The translations under genes were made by a program, and so were the position numbers. From a virus, in the IMG/VR virus record IMGVR_UViG_3300031251_000001, positions 62,001-126,000 of that record: a DNA stretch of 64,000 nt; one strand, 5' to 3'. The notes below the pieces were generated by a model. The model did no database searches, was not told the origin of the DNA, and was given only the letters and a program-made list of their open reading frames with translations. Positions 32,036 to 40,634 of this stretch are shown one piece after another. Position 1 is the stretch's first letter. Every line of letters begins with the position of its first letter.

Positions 32036-34477
32036 TTAGTTGGAAGTTGACTCAGTCAGCTCCGGGGAAGAGGCAGCGGACAGGTTGAACCCGTTGCTGC
32101 CGCCTACCGACTTCTCCTTGAGATAGAGAGTCGTGTCGCCCAGCGAGGTGAAGGTGTTGCGAACACCGTCTTCGAGCTGCGGCATATCGGAGCTGCCGTA
32201 CCGCTCGGAGAGGGCTTCGTAATTGTTGTAGATGTGGAACAGGGTGCGACCGAGGCCGTCGATGGCACTCATGTACCGGCCCAGGAAGCGATCGACCATC
32301 GTCTCGGTGTCGGTGGTGTTAGCCAGGGCCACGAGCACGCCGATGTCGAACAGATCCTTCTGACCCGATGCCGAGGCCTGCTGTGCCAAGTTCAACATCT
32401 TGCTGTCAGGAGAGAACCACTGGTCCTCGCTGTAGTATTGGCCTGGGTCAGGGTGCACCATGTCCTGGACGGGGACGGCTTCACGCTGACGGTAGGTAGC
32501 ATCGATCGTACGTGGGCCGACCTGCTCGGTGCCGGTCCAGGGATCGGGGATCTGTGGTGAGTAGTTGCTGTTGGCCCCGTCCGCCTGCTTGATCAGGCAA
32601 TTGACGTTCTGGGTCTCGCGAGCCTTGGCGGTCAGGTCGCGGGCTTCCTTCTCCCGCAGGCCGCCACGCAACATGAGGTCAATCACGACTTCACGGTCGC
32701 GGACGAAGCTGGCCGACTTGCTGTTGAGCTTGACCTCGAACTTCTCGCCGTCGTGGAAGAGAGAGCACTTGGCGTACTTCTTCTGGATCGAAGAGAGTAC
32801 GTGTTCGATGTTGCCGATGTCGGGAACCTTGCCATCCTTCCAGCGGTCATCCTCGGATCGCTGTTCCAGCTTCACCAAGGTAGCGCTTTCGGGGATGGAG
32901 ACCCAGCCACGACCGCTCATGATCTTACGGCCAGGCTGACCCAGGCTGAAGTCGATGTTGCAGTCGGACATCATGATCGGTTGCGGGCTGAAGGTCTTGG
33001 TGTCGTCGACACCCAGGCGGGCGGTCTGGTATTCACGCCAGTCAGCGGTGAACCGCTTATCGTTGGTCTTGGCGGTCACGATGAACGGCAAGGTGGAGTT
33101 CAGGTTGTCGTCGACCGCGATATAAATGCCGTTGATTGATACGTCAGTGGTACCGTTGCTCTTGAGCCATTTGCGGAGTCCAGCACGAGCACTGATATCG
33201 TCTTCCAGGATCGTGTCAATGTGGCTGTCCGGACGGGCGAGGACTTCGTTGGTCGGGAATCGGCCATACTGTTCCTTCTCCTTGGGGTTGATGACCAGCG
33301 TGCCGCTGGTGTTACGACCGGGGGAGGCCTTCACCGAGGTGAGGATTACCATGTCCTGGAACTCACCGTCGCGCATGGCCGTCTCGTAAACGCCGGCACT
33401 GTTGGGAGAGAGGACCTCGTTATTGATGTCTTCGGCGACCTTGTTCACTTCGGCGTCGACGCGGTTGTCGATCGCCACGAACCCATCGCGAGCAAACTTC
33501 CGCTTGCTCGACTCGTCCATATCGTAGACCGACTCCATCGTCCGCAGCACATTGACCTTGGCGCTGGGGTGAGCAGGTGTCTCATCGGAGAAGAGTGAGC
33601 CCAGACCAGCTGACTTCTTGTTGAACTTGAAGCGGGCCGGCCACTGGAGAATGGCAGCGTAGGGATTGAGCTGCGGGAAGAGCGACGGTTTGAGGTTATC
33701 CGACAGGATGTCGCCGGCGGTCTTCTTGTGGGCGACGGCCAGCTCGGTGATCATGTCCGGCCCGTACCAGGTATCCAGACCACGCTTGATGAGCGGGTAG
33801 GTATTGGCCAGGTGATTCAGCTTGATCAGGAAAGTTGGGTCGGCCGCAGCTTCCTTGCGTAGGTCAAACGGGCCGCTCCAATCAGCGGTCTTACGATGTG
33901 ACCGTTCAGGAGCCAGTTCGGCAGCGGCAAACAGAGGCAGGATGGGCTCTGTCCAGGCAGCGAACTTGTGGCCGAAGAACTGCGGCGTGAAGAGACGGCG
34001 GAAGCTGGGCTTGCGACCACCCAGATCCTGGTAGCTTCCCTGTGAGGGTTCGCCGATTTCGGTGGGCTGGCGGTTGATGAGGAAGGTGACCCAGTTCTCT
34101 TTACAGGGCAGGAAGTTGTCACGGTTCTTGACCCACAGGAGCTCGTGGCCCTTGAGATCTCCCTGGAGGAAGAAGACAGGGACGAAGAGCCAGAGGTCAT
34201 CGACCTTGAAGCCGAAGACGCCGACCGCCTTGGAGCGAGCAGGATCGTCGACCCGCTTGATGGTCTGGAAGCCGATGGCGTAGTCGATGAGCTGTGGTGC
34301 TCGACTCTTGATGTACTGGTGGGCCAGTGACGAGAACGACCGCTCGAAGTCATCCGTACCGGGGTTATCGTCGGCACGCTTGGGGCGAGCGATGATCTCT
34401 CGCAGATCGTCAGCACGGGCATTGGATACCCAGTATTGTCCGACGTCCGACTGCTTCGCCTGGAAGATCGATCGCAT
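32036..34477 (-). CDS. large virion protein of unknown function
   Basis: This 813-residue protein starts at ATG 34477..34475, eight bases after AGGAG; an ATG at 34483 is only two bases from that site and is less likely. It contains an N-terminal domain with VFGFKVDDLWLFVPVFFLQG and WVTFLINRQP, a middle region with HRKTADWSG and HKKTAGDILSD, and a helical C-terminus. It is not a recognisable portal or terminase: the usual portal stem helices and TerL Walker motifs are absent. Head location is inferred from neighbours. It could still be a divergent portal. Confidence 0.55.
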   Translation of the reverse strand: MRSIFQAKQSDVGQYWVSNARADDLREIIARPKRADDNPGTDDFERSFSSLAHQYIKSRAPQLIDYAIGFQTIKRVDDPARSKAVGVFGFKVDDLWLFVPVFFLQGDLKGHELLWVKNRDNFLPCKENWVTFLINRQPTEIGEPSQGSYQDLGGRKPSFRRLFTPQFFGHKFAAWTEPILPLFAAAELAPERSHRKTADWSGPFDLRKEAAADPTFLIKLNHLANTYPLIKRGLDTWYGPDMITELAVAHKKTAGDILSDNLKPSLFPQLNPYAAILQWPARFKFNKKSAGLGSLFSDETPAHPSAKVNVLRTMESVYDMDESSKRKFARDGFVAIDNRVDAEVNKVAEDINNEVLSPNSAGVYETAMRDGEFQDMVILTSVKASPGRNTSGTLVINPKEKEQYGRFPTNEVLARPDSHIDTILEDDISARAGLRKWLKSNGTTDVSINGIYIAVDDNLNSTLPFIVTAKTNDKRFTADWREYQTARLGVDDTKTFSPQPIMMSDCNIDFSLGQPGRKIMSGRGWVSIPESATLVKLEQRSEDDRWKDGKVPDIGNIEHVLSSIQKKYAKCSLFHDGEKFEVKLNSKSASFVRDREVVIDLMLRGGLREKEARDLTAKARETQNVNCLIKQADGANSNYSPQIPDPWTGTEQVGPRTIDATYRQREAVPVQDMVHPDPGQYYSEDQWFSPDSKMLNLAQQASASGQKDLFDIGVLVALANTTDTETMVDRFLGRYMSAIDGLGRTLFHIYNNYEALSERYGSSDMPQLEDGVRNTFTSLGDTTLYLKEKSVGGSNGFNLSAASSPELTESTSN

Positions 34478-34492
34478 GCTCATAGCTCCTGA

Positions 34493-34939
34493 CTATTTGA
34501 CTAGCCCAGCTGCTTGAAACAGCCTGTTGTATTGTTGGTCTTCCTGGTCCACCGCGGGGCCAGTCTGTTCACCCGTGCCGTAGTAGGAGGGGATGTTCTT
34601 CCCGTTCCAGGCTTGGGGGTTCTGATTTTTACCCAGGTAGCCGGCAGTACCCGCTGCACCGATGATGCCGGCGCCAGCCGCCCATGGCTTCCAGCTCTGG
34701 CCGCCTGTTGCGGGGGCAGGCGCTGGCGGTACTAAGCTACCGACCGTTGCTCCAGCGGGAGCTGGTTTGGCCATGGGCGGGGCGTGAGCAGCGAGAGGAG
34801 GAGCATGTGCCGCCATCGGCGGGGCGAGCTTGGCTACGGGAGCGTGAGCTCCCAGACCCAACGCGGGCTTCACCATCGGCAACTTAATGCGTGGCGGACC
34901 TGCGAGCTTCCTCAATCGACTTTGAATCAGACTGTCCAT
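34493..34939 (-). CDS. small proline-rich protein with a glycine-zipper membrane segment
   Basis: This 148-residue protein starts at ATG 34939 (AAGGA five bases upstream), not 34978. Residues 30-80 are a proline/alanine repeat (HAPPMAAHAPPLAAHAPP-type). They are followed by a membrane-like AAGAGIIGAAGTAGYLG segment and a polar tail. It sits between the large virion protein and the beta-prime C gene. It may be another internal or membrane-active virion protein. Confidence 0.55.
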   Translation of the reverse strand: MDSLIQSRLRKLAGPPRIKLPMVKPALGLGAHAPVAKLAPPMAAHAPPLAAHAPPMAKPAPAGATVGSLVPPAPAPATGGQSWKPWAAGAGIIGAAGTAGYLGKNQNPQAWNGKNIPSYYGTGEQTGPAVDQEDQQYNRLFQAAGLVK

Positions 34940-34993
34940 GAACATCCTTGTTCGGTGGTTAAGTCCACTATACACCAATGGCCGACGTTACGT

Positions 34994-37900
34994 CTAACTC
35001 TTGACGGCCTTCTTTTCGTCTTCGATCTTGGTGTTCAACTCTTGCTGTCGAGCCAACAGTTTCGGGTCGTTCGGGGTCGCGGCCAACTGTTTGTCCAGTT
35101 GAGCCCGTTCTGAGTGATAGCTCTTCATCTTAGCCAGGGCATGGAATTGACCCCATTCGAGGTTTTCCGGAGCCTGGTTGAGACGTTGTACGTACTCCTG
35201 GCTGTTAGGAGATTTCTCCACATCGGCGTCCCGCAGCAGGGCCTTGCTGAGGGTGGAAGCACTGAAGGAGGAAGGATTCGTCAGCTCCTGCTCGGTACTC
35301 TTGACGACCTTGTTGATGTCGATGAGCTGACCCTGCAGCTTGGCGTACTCGGCCTGGGGCAGTGGGTTCTGACCGGAGTCGGACATCTGCAGCTGGGAGC
35401 GGATGTCAGCTCGCTGCTGCAGCTTGTCCCCGACTTCCTTCTCCACGTCGGCGAAATCGTTAGGCCGGGCCTTGGTCGCCAGGTTGGTGCGGAACTCCGA
35501 CAACTCCATGTCAGCCTTGCCGCGATTGTTCCGCATCACCTGTTTCTGGGCTTCAGCGACGTCGGGGTTGTTCAGAGCCTCATCGGTCTTACGCTCAAAG
35601 TATTGCTTGGAGAAGTTAGTGCTGTCTTGCACGCCTTTGACGTACTGATCATGTTGACCGCTGATCTGGGCAGCAGCACGGGCTGAGGTGACCGGAGTCA
35701 TGGCGGCGCCAAGCATACCCTTGGCTCGTGTTAATCCGGAGTCAGGCGTACCCAGAGCAGGGCTGCTCTGTTCGAGCTGCTGGGCACGGTTATTGATGTC
35801 TTCTTGGCTGACGGTACCCAGCAGGTTCTTGCCAGCGTCCACGAGAGCAGGAGCAGCAATCATGCCGGCACCGAGCGGAGCTACACCGGAGATAGCACCC
35901 TCCAGGGTGTTCTCAACGACGTCTTTGGTCTCAAGCGGATTGCCGGCAGCCAAGTCGTAGATCATGCCTGCCGTCGAGCCGCCGACGCCGCCCATTGCTC
36001 CACCCCGGATCATGCTCTTGGGACCGAGGGTCTTACCCAGGGAACGACCTACCGCGACCTGGGTGCCGTTCTGGGCAATCTGGTTACCGATCCAATTGGT
36101 GGTAGAGTTGCCTTCCGGAGCCTGGGCAAAATCAGCCGGCGGTTGCTCCGCTGCCGACTCGTGCTCAGGGTACTGCTCAATTTGCTGTTGTGGTTGCTGA
36201 CGTGGAGGTCCCCATTGGTGCTGGACGCCATATTGTTCCAGACCGGGTTGCTGATATTGAGGTCGCATTTGCGGAGGCAGTTGCGGAGCAGGGAACGGAG
36301 ACTGGCCTTGCTGCGGTTGCTGGGCCTGGTGAGCCGCCATACCCGCCATCGGCGTGTATTGGTTGCTACTGTTGAAGCCGGGCTTCGGCATGTTGTTCTT
36401 GGGAGCACCAGCGCTGTAGGGATTGTGCTGTCCCTGCCCTGGCGGCTTTTCCCAGGGGACTTCGGGTGGCTTCACCGGATCCAGCGGGCTGATCTGGCTT
36501 CGGCTTGGATCGGGCTCGAAGTCGGCGGTCTTGTCGAACGCTTTATCGAAGGAGTCTTTGTAGCCCGGCGTGCAGTTCTTACACTCACTCGACGGGATGT
36601 CATAGACTGGCACCGCACCCATCGATCGAGGGCCGTGGCAGGGTTTACGACAGCCCTCGCAGTAATGGTACTGAGGGCGTGGCCCCTTGTACCAATGCTC
36701 TTTGCCGCCGTGTGTCACGAGATAGTGAGTATCTGTGTCACGAGAAGTATCAGGATCGTGTGTGTCACTGGCTACCTTGGGCAACGGTTTGCCTTCAGGT
36801 GGGAGCTCGACCGGCTTGCTCTTGTGTTGGAAGTAGCCTTCGCGGCCGAAGTCAGCAGCATGGGCCAGGCTCGGCACAAAACTGGTACCGGTTCGGTCGC
36901 TGACCGCACCCCGGTGAACCGAAGCCAGGAGACCCTTGCTCAGGTTCGAGCCGTACATGCGGGTGATCGGGTCGGGATCGTGCAGCAGGTTATCACTGGC
37001 TCGCACCATCTCGAAGTTGAACGGTGGTGGCTGGTCGTGGACGTGGACCTCATCGAGTTTGAGATCGTCCATCTCTTTGGCCATCTTGGGCGTCACCTTC
37101 ACACCGATCGTGTGGTGCAGGATCGGCGATTCCAGGTACTTCCCGATGGCCTTCTTGGGGTGGAGACGTTGCCCGCCCTCACGGGGTTCGTACGCCGCCT
37201 CGATCATGTGGTAAGGGACGACATCGTCCGGGATGTAGTCACCGACAAAGTCGTTGAGCCTGACGTGATTGATGAGGCCACGGCTGATGAGTTCCAGGTT
37301 ACGGCGATCGGCTCGCATGTTCTGGCTCTTGGCCAGATCCATCATCGTGTTGGTCCAGTAGCGACGGCCCTCACCGATGCCTTTGTGCATCGTGATCTTT
37401 TCGGGGTTGGGGATGCCGTTGGAGAGCGTATCGCCGGCCTCGACGGAATCACCAACCTTGACCGTGGCTGCTTGCTCCGGAGCTACGTAGTGGCGATTGG
37501 AGCCGACCCAGACGTAGCTACCGCCGGCAGGTGCCTTCTGGATACGTTGCACCGTGCCGTCAGCGACAGCGTGAGCAGCTCCGCCCTGGAAGGTGCTCGG
37601 GATCTGTGCCATCTGCTCGAACGACTTAAAGCCGGAGACAGCGACTTGACCGGCCACGCCGCCGGTGTGCTTAGAGTTGAGACCCATCTGGGTGACGGGC
37701 TCACTGACACCCTGGGAGGTGGTCATCCCTGGCATGTCGCCACGCTGCACCAGGTGCCCGTTTTCATCGAGACCTACGTCGTAGGCGTAGACGCCACCGT
37801 CAGGGCTGCTGCGGGCGATGGGGGAGCGGACAACCAGCTTCTTATGCCCGCCACGGTCGAGAGAGTCCAGGATCTTCTGCGTGATGACCGTATTGGCTTT

Positions 37901-38695
37901 GAACGGGCCGGTATCGCGGGCGAGGAGTGCCCCCACGCTTCCTTTATCGGATACGTCAACGGGAAGGCCCCGAAGGTACTGCTTGCGATCTTTAACGTGT
38001 TCGTCATCATCGGACACGTCGGTATCGACGACCACATTCCGGTGGGAGACTTGGTTAAGTAGTTTGTTGTAGTATCCAGCATTGGCCACCCCCAGCTTGA
38101 CGTCCACGACTCCCTTGCGGGCACCGAAGAGGCTGGCGTGATATTCAGGGTAAGACAACCCTTGTGAGTAGCTACGGTACACCGGCAGGAGCAGCGGGTT
38201 GTCCTGGTTATCGTTGTACTGCAGATCGCCGCCGACCAGGCTGTTGTAGTTGGCTTTGTTGCCGCGAGCTCCGGAGTGGATCTGCATCGCCAGAGGGTTC
38301 TTGGCGGCAATACCTTCATCGTAGACCTCGCTGTTCTGCTGTTGCTGAGCAGCCGAGGTGAGTTCGATAATCTTCTTCTTGCGTGTTTCGGGGGATAGGC
38401 CGGCGTGAAGTACCCGTTGGATCTGGGTATCGAGCTTGGCTTGGATACGCTGGGCCGTGGGGCTCTTGCGCATGTGCTCCAAGTCGAAGGAGTAACCTCC
38501 GGTGGACTGGGCGTGGAAGCGACCGATGTCCGAGAGTTTCTTGCTGACGTCGACGTACTGGTCGGGGTGCCGCTGAGCGACCTCCCGTAGTAACGTCTCA
38601 AGGCCCTTCTTGTCGAGCACCCGCGTGTAATCGCGGAGATCGGCAGGAAGGGCCATGTTAGCCTTGAGCTGGCCAGCGGTTGTTCTGATTGGCAT
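34994..38695 (-). CDS. RNA polymerase beta-prime subunit, C-terminal part, with long extension
   Basis: Residues 1-630 of this 1,233-residue protein are the C-terminal half of a multisubunit RNA polymerase beta-prime. It begins RTTAGQLKANMALPADLRDY, homologous to the segment after the active-site loop. NPLAMQIHSGARGNKANYNS (about 133-152), then the trigger loop GARKGVVDVKLGVANAGYYN (191-210), follow. VRSPIARSSPDGGVYAYDVG and EPVTQMGLNSKHTGGVAG (289-349) correspond to the region near the C-terminal clamp. After about residue 640 comes a part with no polymerase similarity. It has four cysteines near 677-705 (CEGC, CKNC), a P/Q-rich linker (about 740-870), a glycine-zipper segment (GGAMGGVGGSTAGM) and coiled coils. 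Its partner is the beta/beta-prime-N gene, three genes upstream. Confidence 0.85.
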   Translation of the reverse strand: MPIRTTAGQLKANMALPADLRDYTRVLDKKGLETLLREVAQRHPDQYVDVSKKLSDIGRFHAQSTGGYSFDLEHMRKSPTAQRIQAKLDTQIQRVLHAGLSPETRKKKIIELTSAAQQQQNSEVYDEGIAAKNPLAMQIHSGARGNKANYNSLVGGDLQYNDNQDNPLLLPVYRSYSQGLSYPEYHASLFGARKGVVDVKLGVANAGYYNKLLNQVSHRNVVVDTDVSDDDEHVKDRKQYLRGLPVDVSDKGSVGALLARDTGPFKANTVITQKILDSLDRGGHKKLVVRSPIARSSPDGGVYAYDVGLDENGHLVQRGDMPGMTTSQGVSEPVTQMGLNSKHTGGVAGQVAVSGFKSFEQMAQIPSTFQGGAAHAVADGTVQRIQKAPAGGSYVWVGSNRHYVAPEQAATVKVGDSVEAGDTLSNGIPNPEKITMHKGIGEGRRYWTNTMMDLAKSQNMRADRRNLELISRGLINHVRLNDFVGDYIPDDVVPYHMIEAAYEPREGGQRLHPKKAIGKYLESPILHHTIGVKVTPKMAKEMDDLKLDEVHVHDQPPPFNFEMVRASDNLLHDPDPITRMYGSNLSKGLLASVHRGAVSDRTGTSFVPSLAHAADFGREGYFQHKSKPVELPPEGKPLPKVASDTHDPDTSRDTDTHYLVTHGGKEHWYKGPRPQYHYCEGCRKPCHGPRSMGAVPVYDIPSSECKNCTPGYKDSFDKAFDKTADFEPDPSRSQISPLDPVKPPEVPWEKPPGQGQHNPYSAGAPKNNMPKPGFNSSNQYTPMAGMAAHQAQQPQQGQSPFPAPQLPPQMRPQYQQPGLEQYGVQHQWGPPRQQPQQQIEQYPEHESAAEQPPADFAQAPEGNSTTNWIGNQIAQNGTQVAVGRSLGKTLGPKSMIRGGAMGGVGGSTAGMIYDLAAGNPLETKDVVENTLEGAISGVAPLGAGMIAAPALVDAGKNLLGTVSQEDINNRAQQLEQSSPALGTPDSGLTRAKGMLGAAMTPVTSARAAAQISGQHDQYVKGVQDSTNFSKQYFERKTDEALNNPDVAEAQKQVMRNNRGKADMELSEFRTNLATKARPNDFADVEKEVGDKLQQRADIRSQLQMSDSGQNPLPQAEYAKLQGQLIDINKVVKSTEQELTNPSSFSASTLSKALLRDADVEKSPNSQEYVQRLNQAPENLEWGQFHALAKMKSYHSERAQLDKQLAATPNDPKLLARQQELNTKIEDEKKAVKS

Positions 38696-38715
38696 CCTTG
38701 CCTCAGTCCCTGCTG

Positions 38716-39576
38716 CTATTGGTTATCGAGGTCCTCGTGATTGAGATCCTCGTTCTTGGGCTCTTCATGAACCTCTTTCACTTTACCATGATCGTCCGTT
38801 TCGGACTTCTCTTCGGTATGAGTGTGCTCCGCTGTGGTGTGTTCGGTCGTGCCGCCGACAGGGACCGTAGCGGTTGCATGTTTTGCAACTTCTGATTCAA
38901 TTTTTGAAACAGTTGGTGCAACGTGAGGAGCGGGGGCAGGGGCAGGTTTGGTGGCAACCGGCTTGACCGGTTCAGGACCCTTGTGCGGAGCCGCTACAGG
39001 TGCCACGACTGGCTTGGGTGTCGTGTGCACTGCTGCTGGTGGCTGCTCGTGCTCGGTGATTGTTTCCGGGCAGTTGGGAGCATTCACGGGACGAACGATA
39101 GCCCAGCCTTCGGGGATCTCGGCTTCACTGACCAGGTAATCACACAGGGTGACCAGTGCTTCTTCCTGGCCCTGGGGTACACGAATGATCGTGCGGTTCT
39201 GATCGGCTGCCGCAGCAGTCACGATGGCGTGCTGCCAGGCGTCGACAGGGAGATGGATCAGAGTGATGTGGGGTGATGCGGTACCACCCTTGGAGTTGCG
39301 TGGCACCACTCGCGGGGGCTGGGCTGCAGGGAGCTTCTTGGCGTTGGCGTAATAAGCATCAGGAGCCGAAGTGAGGTCCTGGGGGTTACGGCCGCGAATC
39401 GGGGTTCCTTGTTGTCGTTCTGCGTTCATGCGAGCACCATCGAATATGTCGACGGCCATGGCGCCTGCTGAGGTGCCCTGACCGGTGCGACGGGGTTGAG
39501 GCTTCTTGGGACTTCCGTAGTAAGCGTGTTCAGGGGATTCAATACCGCCATTGAGATCGCGGTGTGGTAGGGACAT
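38716..39576 (-). CDS. low-complexity protein between polymerase genes
   Basis: The middle 90-160 residues of this 286-residue protein look folded (TLIHLPVDAWQHAIVTAAAA, DQNRTIIRVPQGQEEALVTL). The C-terminal third is proline-rich and then acidic/histidine-rich. It lies between the two polymerase subunit genes in the same operon. It could be a polymerase accessory or a virion protein; no motif settles this. Confidence 0.6.
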   Translation of the reverse strand: MSLPHRDLNGGIESPEHAYYGSPKKPQPRRTGQGTSAGAMAVDIFDGARMNAERQQGTPIRGRNPQDLTSAPDAYYANAKKLPAAQPPRVVPRNSKGGTASPHITLIHLPVDAWQHAIVTAAAADQNRTIIRVPQGQEEALVTLCDYLVSEAEIPEGWAIVRPVNAPNCPETITEHEQPPAAVHTTPKPVVAPVAAPHKGPEPVKPVATKPAPAPAPHVAPTVSKIESEVAKHATATVPVGGTTEHTTAEHTHTEEKSETDDHGKVKEVHEEPKNEDLNHEDLDNQ

Positions 39577-39578
39577 GA

Positions 39579-39803
39579 CTAACCTCCCAGTCGGATGAGT
39601 TGGGCTGGCTTTTCCCCGAGCCGACTGAGTACCGCAGGGAAATCGGGTTCACCGTGTTTACTGACAACGATCTGGCGACCTACGCTGTAGCAGACCACCA
39701 GGGCGTTGCCGTCAATGTCACGGATGACCACCTGCTCGATAGGAATCACGTCGCGTTTAGCTCCGCGACCAATGCCTCCGGCAGTGACGATATCCGCAAA
39801 CAT
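39579..39803 (-). CDS. small beta-barrel-like protein between polymerase genes
   Basis: This 74-residue protein consists mostly of beta strands (IPIEQVVIRDIDGNALVVCY, RQIVVSKHGEPDF), suggesting a small beta barrel. It is only a few bases from both neighbours, so it is co-transcribed with the polymerase subunits. Its function is not recognised. Confidence 0.6.
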   Translation of the reverse strand: MFADIVTAGGIGRGAKRDVIPIEQVVIRDIDGNALVVCYSVGRQIVVSKHGEPDFPAVLSRLGEKPAQLIRLGG

Positions 39804-39804
39804 A

Positions 39805-40632
39805 CTAGCTCCGCTTCAGGCTGTTGAGTCTGGACAGGATGGATTGGTTCATAGGTCGCACCGATGGTAACGGACGCATAGCCGGCATGGCAACCCCATC
39901 TCCGGCATCGGAAGCCTGCTTACCCTGGAGAGGGTCGATCGGCTGGATGGGGTCGGTAGGCATGCCAGGGATACCCTGGGAAGGATCCTGACCGCCGCCT
40001 GCAGCTCCACCAGCACCGCCACCAGACATAGCTCCGCCTGGTTGTTGCTGCTGAGCCATCATCTCGTCCGGCGTGGCAACCATGTGGCTGGCGGGCATAG
40101 GAATGCCCTTAGCGTCGATCATGGCAGCGGCCAGCTTCTGGATAAGCACCAGACCGTTGTTGATGTCGACCTTGCTCTTGCCGCCCTCGCCCTGTTGGAC
40201 CAGGGTGGGCATGGAGTTCTGCACCTGGGTCAAGGCTGCCTGGATCACACCAGGATCAACCAACTCATTACCCGACTGCTTGCCCTGCTCGTCTTCAAGG
40301 ACAGCGCTCATCATGCGGATGCACTGGATGATAACCGAGCCTGGGTCGATCTTCACCTTGGGAGCCTGGGGCGGCATCATGCCGGGCATACCGGGTTGAC
40401 CCATGCCGGGTTGACCACCGGGGGCCATCATGCCGGGTTGCGGTTGGGGGATGTCCATAGGCTGATCAGGAGCAACGCCAGGAACGGGGGAACCGCCTCC
40501 CGATGGATCGGCAGGCGGTGCGCTGGCTCCTGGATCGTTACCACTGACTCCCGCCGGCATCATCCCGTCTGCTGTCTTGTAGAGACCGTAGTCAGCACGA
40601 CGACGGAGGCGAGCGAAAATGGAATCAGTCAT
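39805..40632 (-). CDS. low-complexity protein following beta/beta-prime-N
   Basis: This 275-residue protein is rich in P, G, M and Q in residues 20-90 and 185-250 (GMGQPGMPGMMPPQ-type). A helical middle has QKLAAAMIDAKGIPMPASHM. It begins MTDSIFARLRRRADYGLYKT, a basic N-terminus containing KTADG. It follows the polymerase gene by two bases. It may be a virion core protein; no family is recognised. Confidence 0.6.
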   Translation of the reverse strand: MTDSIFARLRRRADYGLYKTADGMMPAGVSGNDPGASAPPADPSGGGSPVPGVAPDQPMDIPQPQPGMMAPGGQPGMGQPGMPGMMPPQAPKVKIDPGSVIIQCIRMMSAVLEDEQGKQSGNELVDPGVIQAALTQVQNSMPTLVQQGEGGKSKVDINNGLVLIQKLAAAMIDAKGIPMPASHMVATPDEMMAQQQQPGGAMSGGGAGGAAGGGQDPSQGIPGMPTDPIQPIDPLQGKQASDAGDGVAMPAMRPLPSVRPMNQSILSRLNSLKRS

Positions 40633-40634
40633 GA

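Noticed and set aside
32036-34477. Assignment as the portal protein
   Set aside because: Size and location allow it, but I see no portal-like stem or clip pattern. The large terminase gene is also not in the window, so position gives no support.
35804-38062. 752-codon open frame on the plus strand opposite beta-prime-C
   Set aside because: It lies antisense to strongly conserved polymerase sequence, has no ribosome site, and its sequence reads as a shadow of the coding strand. GC-rich genes with biased third positions often leave such open antisense frames.
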